Shown here piece after piece: positions 10,780 to 19,338 of a stretch of DNA of 35,647 nucleotides. The notes beneath the pieces were generated by a model that was given only the letters and a program-made list of their open reading frames with translations, made no database searches and was not told the origin of the DNA. The position numbers and the translations under genes were made by a program. Every line of letters starts with the position of its first letter. The stretch's first letter is position 1. The stretch spans positions 1-35,647 of the forward strand of contig CAJNDS010001084.1 of NCBI GenBank assembly GCA_905221605.1, written 5' to 3'. The DNA comes from Symbiodinium natans (Eukaryota; Sar; Dinophyceae; Suessiales; Symbiodiniaceae).

Positions 10780-12058
10780 GGCATAGGGCGGCCGCAGGGC
10801 CTGCTTTAGATGTCATTCCAGCACGCTGCGAAGGGAGTCACCACATATGCCCATATTTGCCAGCACAGCATGCACAAAGACCTTGCGTGCTTTCCTGCGG
10901 TTGCCGTTTGTGGGTAGGGGCCTGTAATGATTCCTCATATGTCTCCCAAAGATGTTGAAACGTGGCTCAGTGAATGACACTGCTAGCGTTCATTCAATTG
11001 TCCACAGCCTCACGCCGCCTCAACTCCCCAGACGACGAGCAGGACCCGGCAACGGCAGATGCTTCAATTTTCGACTTCGCAAGGGGGCGGGGGGGGGATT
11101 CGGCCTGAGGATGCAAGTGTATGTTTGGGATGATGAGGTCTTCCACAGGTAGCTTGATAGGCTAGGTAGACTGAGCCATGTATTGCGGCTTTGCCTAGTT
11201 GTGATCGCTGTTGCGATATGACATGCCTCCCTTGTTTGCGCTCCCCGCCGAGCCATCCGAATGTGTAAATATGCATGCCAAGATGGCTTTTTCTCTTCGG
11301 GTGCCAGGTTCCGTCGTCCCACCGTGACACTTGACAGTTCAACTAATCTGGCTTGAGTAGGCTTGGCAAGGGGGGATTTGAGGTGGTTGGCAGTAGTGAG
11401 CGGTAAAATCCTGCACATGCCACTCGGCCAAAAAAGTAGTAGAACAGTACAGAATTTTTGCCGCCCGCAGCTTATCCCAGAGACCTGGCACTTGAAACAG
11501 CCACACGATTCTGAGATAACGATGAGACAACGATCCTAGCTCGGATGATAATGTCTTAACACCCGCTCCTCCTCTCCAGCAGCGCTGCGAAGCCCGCGGC
11601 GCGCTGCGATGGGGGCTGCGAAGGGGAGCGCACTACCCAAGCTGCTCGCGACCCCGTGAGCAAAAAACGCCTCGGCGCTCGCCGCTTCCGCGGGGATTGC
11701 TATGGTTGCTGCATGTTGCTACGGTTCTAGAATCTTGGTGTCTTTGGAGGTGGACTTTGATTTGAGCTTGGCAACGGCGATCACGCTCTCATGCCTAAAA
11801 CTGTCTAAATAAAGAGGGACATGAAGATGGAAGTACTTGCACAATGAGCTGGAAAGAAGCTTCTCCTCATTTGCCGTGGGGCCCCCATCTGCACCGAGTC
11901 ACGTGAGACCTTTGCAAGCGAATCATCAACCAGTGCGCCTGCAAGGCCCATAGGTGCATGCCGGATTCAGAGGAAGGAGAGTCCACCTCCACTCCTTCTG
12001 GGCCGTACCGTACACTAGTCTCGCTTGGGCTGAGAATGTCAGGTTGTGGGTCCTGGGT
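10780..12058. other. Spacer without a supported gene
   Basis: Only short frames without family resemblance are present. A GC-rich patch at about 11570-11700 has repeated GCTGCGAAG-like words. No repeats of note otherwise. Confidence 0.5.
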
Positions 12059-12200
12059 TCAGCTAAACCCTCAACTCTATACGATACCCTAAACCCTAAA
12101 CCCTTGTCCCTTGTAAACCCTTAACCCTTAACACTTGTACCCAAAACCCTGAATTCTGAAACCCTAAACCCTATAACCACAAACCCCAAACCCTAAAACC
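12059..12200. repeat. Degenerate CCCTAAA heptamers
   Basis: Scattered accctaaaccc, aacccttaac and ccctgaattc variants form a decayed telomere-type tract. Confidence 0.7.
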
Positions 12201-12302
12201 AAGCCTCGCCCAAGGCCTCCGCCCAAGCAGCAGCGAGAAGGCGCGCGTGGGCCGTATTTCGAAGTTGCTGGGCCTTTCTTGGGTCTCGATGCCAGGTTTT
12301 TG

Positions 12303-12400
12303 TTGCCCCAAACCCCCAACCCCAAACCCCAAACCCCAAACCCCAAACCCCAAACCCCAAACCCCAAACCCCAAACCCCAAACCCTAAACCCTAAACCCT
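12303..12400. repeat. CCCCAAA heptamer array, ending in CCCTAAA
   Basis: About eleven consecutive ccccaaa units are followed by three ccctaaa units. A single variant has been spread through the array. Reading frames here (Gly-Phe-Gly-Val-Trp or Pro-Lys-Pro repeats) are artefacts. Confidence 0.9.
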
Positions 12401-12591
12401 GTTTGGTGTTTCACGCTGGCACCCGATGCTCAGATGGCTAAACCGCACATTATGTGGATCGACTCGTCGTTCTCTTCATCCTGTAAGCAACCCTAAACCC
12501 TAAACCCTAGACATCCATTTTGTTGCCTCTTGCGAGGCCACCCGCGCAGAGGAAGGCACGGGGAGGGCCCAGGATTCTGAGAGGGTTGGTA

Positions 12592-12653
12592 TAGGTTTAG
12601 GGTTTAGGGTTTAGGGTTTAGGGTTTAGGGTTTAGGGTTTAGGGTTTAGGGTT
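12592..12653. repeat. TTTAGGG array (about 9 units)
   Basis: Perfect tttaggg units run in the opposite orientation to the CCCTAAA tracts 100-500 bp upstream. The tract is interstitial, with unique sequence on both sides. Confidence 0.9.
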
Positions 12654-12800
12654 GTTAAATTTTGGGGTTACCATGGTAAGGCGGCCCCTAATATTAAGGG
12701 TACCCAAGACGGGACTATGATTTACCACGCATGCTCAAGCATTGTATGTCTAATCTTCTGTCTCATGTTTGTACGATGTGTTGCATTGTATGTATGTGTC

Positions 12801-12850
12801 TGTGCATATAGATACATATATGTATATATCTATCTATCTATCTATCTCTC

Positions 12851-12893
<43 letters not shown>

Positions 12894-12917
12894 CTCTATA
12901 TATATATATATATATAT
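12801..12917. repeat. TATC and TA microsatellites
   Basis: (TATC)n with TCTC interruptions runs from about 12826 to 12893, then (TA)n to about 12917. They abut the left end of the AT-rich block. Confidence 0.9.
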
Positions 12918-15046
12918 GCTACCCCCCCCCCCCCAGCGACCTACCCTTTTTAGGCCTTTTTAACAAAAAATAACAAAGAAGGCCCAAAAGTCGCGTAGTT
13001 AATCACCGGGTAATGAAGGACAGTTACTGGGACACCCACCTCACAGACCCCGATAAGCTAGCATTGGAAGAATCTACATTTTGAATCTGAAGCGGACAAT
13101 GCTGTTTTTAGATGTTTAGATCAGTGTTTTTCTATGCAAATTGTGCGTTTCAAGGGCAATTAATGTTTTGTTGAGCAACTAATTTATTTATACAATTGTG
13201 TTTGTACGAGGCAAAGTATTAATCAAATAGTGAAACATTTTTCTTGGTTCTATGCGAATTTAGCTACTTGAGTAATTCTTCAGCAAAGAGCCCAATTTGA
13301 CTCAAGTGAATACAGTTTAAAGGAGCATACTCAACCAAGATACGAAATAAGCACCATTCTCAACCAAAAAATGGCAACGTGTGCGTTTAAAGTGCAAATA
13401 CTGTATTTATACAATTGTGTCTGTACTAGGCAAAATATGCTCTCTGAAAAGTCCACTGAAATACCTTATGTTTACATATTCATGAATCGTTTTTATTGTT
13501 GAAATAATCATTTTATGCGAATTTAGCTACTGGAGTAATCATTGAGCAAATAGCCCAATCTGACTCAAGTGAATACCATTTAAAGGACCATACTCAACCA
13601 AAATGCGAAAGAAGCACCATATTCAACCAAAATATGGCAAAGTGTGGTTTAAAGGGCAAATAGTGCTTTGTTGAGCAACTAATGCATTGAAACAGTTGTG
13701 TTTGTACCAGGCAAAGTATTATTGAAGTACTATCTGCAAAGTCAAATGAAACACCTTATGTTTACATATTCATGAAACAAGTTTTTTGAAGTATTCATTC
13801 TTTGCGAATTTAACTACTAGAGGAATTCTTAAGCAAATAGCCCAATTTGACTCAAGTGAATACTATTTAAAGGACCATACTCAACCAAATACGACATAAA
13901 CACTTGCGGAAATGGAAACGGTTCTACCTACAATGAGACAAAGATTGCTGAAGTATTCACTAAAGACCACTTATATACTATGTCTGAAAAGCACAATTTG
14001 CATGAGCAAGCTTAACAATGCACAATAATGGAAATAGAAGCGGTTCTACTTACATAACGATGAAACAAAGATGTCTGAAGTATTCAATAAAGACCACATA
14101 TATACTATGCTTGAAAAACGCAACTTGCACAATCAGGCTTAAAAAATGCACAAGAATCCTAGAAAAGTACTTAGTGAAGGCCATACACAAGCAAATTCAC
14201 AAATACATAAAAACATCCAAAAGCGCAAGCTTTTCAGGAGAATCTCTGGTAAAGTTTGGATTATAGGGTTTTGGGGTATTCCTGGACGAGTAGGCGTCAC
14301 TTTTTAAGCAAACAATTCTAAGCAATAAATGCTTTTTCTCAAGACAAGTATTGCAAATGCTGCTTCTAGATAATTAATCGCATTTACCAGGCAAATATTA
14401 TCCATGCGAATTGAGCTACCAGAGCACCAAGTAATGGCTGAATAAGGTCTACTACACTTGAGTACAACCAAAAGATGCACTAAACACTAGCGGCTCTACT
14501 TACATAATAACGAAACAAATAGTTCTGAAGCACTAGAAAGACCACTTGTATACTATTTCTGAAAAGCACAATTAGCATAAGCACACTTAAAAATGCGTAG
14601 TTGTTGCCTCGTGACCGTGAAGGCGAACCAAAAAGCCAAAATACCAAAACCAAAAAACCAAAAATACCAAAACCAAAAAAACCAAAAAAACCAAAACCAA
14701 AAAAACCAAAAATACCAAAAAAACCAATTTTCCGGGACTCTTGGAGAAGCCTCATAGGGATTTCCTGAGAGTCCCGGAAAATTGGTTTTTTTGGTATTTT
14801 TGGTTTTTTTGGTTTTGGTTTTTTTGGTTTTTTTGGTTTTGGTTTTTTTGGTTTTGGTTTTTTTGGTTTTTTTGGTTTTGGTTTTTTGGTTTTTTGGTTT
14901 TTCTACTGTCCCGTGTATGCGATTTTAGTTGTATTTTAGTCTACGCCCTAGGAAATACGCTATATTGCACACCGAGTTTGCTTGCAGTGCAGCTGTGACT
15001 TGAGACAAGGCGAAAAAGGGTAGGTCACTGGGGGGGGGGGGGTACC
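12918..15046. mobile_element. AT-rich block with inverted ends (putative non-autonomous element)
   Basis: The left edge reads (TA)n, GCTAC, a C run, then AGCGACCTACCCTTTTT (to about 12951). The right edge (about 15011-15060) is its reverse complement with about two changes: AAAAAGGGTAGGTCACT, a G run, GTACC, then (AT)n. The interior is clearly AT-rich against its surroundings and has no convincing gene. It has internal direct repeats of about 260-290 bp: GCGAATTTAGCTAC with CCCAATTTGACTCAAGTGAA at about 13253, 13515 and, slightly changed, 13803. A second family of about 120 bp is at about 13920, 14035 and 14500. A transposon-like or satellite origin is inferred. Confidence 0.5.
14617..14905. 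repeat. Large palindrome of CCAAAAA/GGTTTTT repeats
   Basis: The left arm (about 14617-14741) ends CCAATTTTCCGGGACTCT. After a 26-nt loop (14742-14767) the right arm begins AGAGTCCCGGAAAATTGG and continues as ggtttttttggtattttt repeats to about 14905. The inner part of the stem is perfect. The Phe-Trp-rich frames seen here are artefacts. Confidence 0.9.
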
Positions 15047-15069
15047 ATATATATATATATATATATATG

Positions 15070-16334
15070 TGCAGTCGCTTTCGTGCTTTAGGGCGGTGTG
15101 GTGAAGCTCTTTGTTTCAGGGAACCCGACCGCTGCTGATACTTGGCCCGAGCCCAAACGAGGTGAAATCTCGAAGGGACACCTCCAAACTCAGAAGGTGG
15201 TACCTCCAGGACAATGTGCGGCATGTCCAAGAAAGATGTCCTCATAGCCCCTGAAGCCCTTCAACTACTCCCCAATAAGGCCCTGTAAACCCTAAACTTC
15301 CCCAACCCCCTACACAAAACCGGCGGGGAGGCCGCGAATCGCGGTCGTCCGGCCAGGCGCTGAGGATGGAGACCGCTTGAGTTTCGAGTGTGAGACCGCA
15401 ACTTACCTCAGTCAACCCCAAAACTCCTCCTGAGCCGAGCCCACGCCACAGGCGTAGAGAAGAGTCGCACACAGCTATCAGAAGCTTACAGAACGGCTGC
15501 TTTCGGTAGTTTCTATCAACAGTGTTGAGATACAAACAGGATTTTTGTTGCTTCAATAGGTCAGGCATGTTTTTTGACAGCCTTATCAGAGTGGTGCTCT
15601 AAGTTGCGGTTCTGCTCGTTGCGTTGAGGCTTGGACTTCACCCGGGCACGCGAAGCTTCCAAATGAAGCGAGGAAAAAGAGAGACGGGAACCGCGAGACG
15701 CATGCACTTGCCAGTCTACTATTTGCTTAGGAACTCCAAAAAATCTTTAACACGGTCCCTGTATTGCCCTTATATGGAAGAGTCTTTTGGTTTTTTGGGC
15801 GGTTCTTAAGCAATTCGTAGTAAAACTCAGTCTTGGGAAGCTGCTGCCCGAATGCTCCAGCCTCGTGGCCTTTTCGCAGGGATGTGCGTGCGCATCATCA
15901 CCTGGAACGGAGCGCCCGTGGTTTCCTAACCCGTTCGGTTGACGCTCGGATTTCTGTCCAGCAGGAAAATCGGTGTCGGTAGCTTCGTTACACGTCAGCT
16001 GAACTTGAAACCTCACCAGATTGTCAACATGCCAGGCTTGATGTACGGTGGGATCACAAGGCCAACATATCACTCTTGCTTAGCGCCAGGGTGGTCGTTG
16101 GAAGGCTGCGTCGAAAACAGTAGCTTAGACGGCCTAAACAGCCTGGAGGACTACAACCAGCCCTTGTGGCACCCCTAAGTCTTATGGCCATTGATGGCAC
16201 CCCTTAGTTTTTTTTGTGAAGGTACTGTTAGAAGTAGTTGTTTTCGTGGCATGTGAGTGGTGATACGCCCGCAGTGTCTGGGTTGTGGACGTGCAAAAAA
16301 ACGCCAAAGGCACGGCTCTTTAGCGGTAACGTGA
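15070..16334. other. Spacer without a supported gene
   Basis: Some minus-strand frames are open (for example 15075-15245) but none has a recognisable motif or a consistent splice neighbour. A short CCCTAAAC remnant lies near 15287. Confidence 0.4.
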
Positions 16335-16524
16335 ATGGCACATTCTCGGCCCAAGCTCCAACTCCGCTTGCCTGGCATGATACGGAGAGCCCTGCTGCGA
16401 TGCACACGATCCGCGGCCCAGAAGCCAGATGCCGCTCACCTGGGGGAGTCTGGAGTCTCTTCCCGGCAGATCACCCTCTGCGGCGTCTCATCCCTGTCAG
16501 CCGGAGTCGTCTACGGTGCTGTAG
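16335..16524 (+). CDS. Permease exon 1: basic N-terminus and first helix
   Basis: ATG 16335 opens a frame with an Arg-rich leader, then ITLCGVSSLSAGVVYGAVG. A GC donor at gtag|gcctgc leaves one base that completes a Gly codon with exon 2, giving AVGVGSGIV. Confidence 0.5.
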
Positions 16525-19305
16525 GCCTGCCTCTTGCAGAAGCAAGAGTGATGCATTGAACTAAAGCTCTAGGACTCTTGTGATTCTAGGACTCCAATTG
16601 CGGGTTGAAAACGGGGGACCCCGAATATAGACCCCCAAATAGTAGGATTCCCTTATATTAAGGACCCCCTCGTAAACCCCTAATGAGGGCCACCCCCGCC
16701 CTAAACCCGAAACCCTGCAACTCTGGGACTCTAGGACCAATTAGGACCCTAGTAGGACTCTAGGACTCTAGGACTCTAGGACTCTAGGACGCTAGGACGC
16801 TAGGACGCTAGGACTCTTAGGACTCTAGGACTCTAGGACTCTAGGACTCTAGGACGCTAGGACGCTAGGACGCTAGGACGCTAGGACGCTACGACCCTAA
16901 ACCCTAAAACTCTAGGACCCTGGGACCCTAGCACACCTCTAGGACTCTAGGCCTCTATTTCAACTTCAAGCTTTGTGGTGCTTTGCTGTAACTTTACATC
17001 TTTAGCCTTCTTGGGTTTATTGGGTTTCTTAATAAGGCAGCTAAAAGTTTAATTTTTTGCTACCCTCCTAAGTGCAGCCCATTTGGCATCCCTGGGTCCT
17101 CAGAGTCAATCTTTTCAGGAGTGGGCAGTGGCATCGTGAGCATCGCAGGACTTGCTGGGAGACATTCCCACCTTTGGGGTTTAGGGTTTTAGGGTTTTGG
17201 GGGTTTTGGGTTTTAGGGTTTTGGGGTTTTGGGGTTTTGGGGTTTTGGGGTTTTGGGGTTTTAGGGTTTAGGGTTTAGGGTTTGGTGTTTAGGGTTTAGG
17301 GTTTCAAGGACTCACTCGCCTGGTGGGTCTGCCACAGCTGCAAGCGATCGGCACATCCACTCCAGGCCAGGGTGACAAGACTAGAACTACATGTTAAAGG
17401 TGCCTTTGAGTGGGTTGAACTGGCCGTTCACCCACACACAGACATATTTCTATATACTGCACGCCCCCCGCTATGCCCACCCGCACGCACACACGCGCGC
17501 AAACAGACACAGACACCGACGCAGACGCAGACGCAGACACACAGAGACAGAGGAGTTGATCTGAGTGTCTTTCTTTCATAATGCTATTCGCCTTGTTGCC
17601 GGGCCGAAATATCCAGAAAGCTCATTGAAGGCTAGAGGAAGCCGCAGCACGTGAAAACCATTCAACAATGGTTGGGCTCTTGCCTTGTGGGTGTGGGGCT
17701 GTTGAATCCGGGCAGTTCCCAAAATAGGGGTACCCCCTTTTATACCCCCAAATAGAATAGAATCCCCCTTTAGGGTTTAGAGTTTAGGGTTTAGGGTACC
17801 CCTTTTCTACCCCAAATAGATAGAATCCCCCTTCAAAGGGGACCCTTCAAAAGGGTACCCCTATTTTCGGAAACCCCCATCTGTTGGCTCTCTCATGCGT
17901 GCCCTTTGCTTCACCCTCGGCATGGCGCAGCAGAGACAAGGGAGAGAGGGAGGGAGGATGGACTCCTGGCGCCTTGAGACCGTAGACTCTGTAAACCGTC
18001 ACAAGCGTCAACTTTCGCGTCGCCTTGATGCTTCGATGTTTCGGCTCTCACCCCCCCCCTCCTTCGGACATGGTTCATAGGGTTTAGGCTTTAGGCTTTA
18101 GGCTTTAGGCTTTAGTCCGAGTGTGCGGAGGCCAGGCCTTCAGCAGCATTTCCGGCGCTGCGATTTGGTCGCGCCCGGGGTGCATTTTCGGGCATCTAAG
18201 TCTAAACCCCCAAGCCCAAACGTCCCCGCTTTCAAGCCCCAACGTCCAAAACAAACCCTGAACGCCCTCAACCCCGAACCCTGAAGAGATTTTTGCACCG
18301 GGCTTCTCTCAGAAATGGCAGACTAGAGAGCTCAGGTTCGACGGATGCTGTGCGCCTCGCCTTATGCCTAACGAGAGTGGTGCTGTACGTGCCCCCCAAA
18401 CCCTAAACCCTGAGGGTTTAGGGTTTAGGGTTTAGGAATTAGGGGCTTGGCTGCTGATCCTTGGTTTTCCGCTGCACGTGTCTGAAATGTTTGGGGGGAG
18501 AGATTGTCTTCGACCAGTTCCACACTTGAAGAAAGGTCAACTGTCAAGTCCGTTGTGGGCCTTGGTTGGCGCTGTATGTGTGTTGAGTGCTTAACAGTTT
18601 TTGCTTATTCGTTGTTGTTTGGTTATCTTGGTGGTGGAACCATGCGCGACCCAGTCAGCTAGGCAGGCGAAAACGGACAAAGAAGACACAAACAGCCAAC
18701 ACCTACAAGTACCTAAACCCTAAACCCTAAACCCTAAACCCTAAACCCTAAACCCTAAACCCTAAACCCTAAACCCTAAACCCTAAACCCTAAACCCTAA
18801 ACCCTAAACCCTAAACCCTAAACCCTAAACCGTTTCTCCTCTGTTTAGGATTTGGCCACGGCCGCGTGTCTCGGCGTCCCCGGCCTCTTTGGGGCCCTCT
18901 TCGGCTTGAACGTCGCCAGTAAGCTGCCAGAGGCAAAACTCCGACTTGGGTTTGCAGGCGCCTCCCGAAACCTTCCTTAGGGTTTGGGGTTTAGGGTTTA
19001 GGGTTTAGGGTTAAGGGTTTAATAGCTTAGTAACCCAATTGTCAGTATAAGTGTAGTTATCACCCAATTATAGCCCTGTTCGGGTACCCAAGGAGCTTCT
19101 GAGTGGGTTACAACTACACTTACTTTAACCGCCGACGTGAAGCCGCCTCGGCAAGGGTACCGAGGCGAATTTCGGGTTCACGAGCGGTGGGGGTCGAGGG
19201 TGCCGCAAGATTCGCAAGATTCTGTAGGACCCGGAAGAGAGGGGGTGGGTTAGAGCAGGCGGGTGGGGGGTGGGGAGGGGGGGGGGGGGGTGAGAGCAGG
19301 CGGGT

Positions 19306-19338
<33 letters not shown>

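Noticed and set aside
12164-12441. Repetitive Gly-Phe-Gly-Val-Trp and Pro-Asn-Pro-Lys frames
   Set aside because: Direct translation of CCCCAAA/TTTGGGG arrays.
12717-12963. Tyr-Leu-Ser-Ile repetitive frames
   Set aside because: Translation of TATC/TA microsatellites.
14480-14998. Phe-Trp-Phe-Gly repetitive frames
   Set aside because: Translation of the GGTTTTT palindrome arms.
18713-18831. A chromosome end (true telomere)
   Set aside because: All heptamer arrays are interstitial, short, in both orientations and flanked by coding exons.
18159-18855. GATTTGG direct repeat (18162 and 18849) as the splice-flanking duplication of a permease intron
   Set aside because: Using it as the junction shifts the frame out of the clearly coding LATAACLGVPGLFG reading; it may be chance or an altered boundary.
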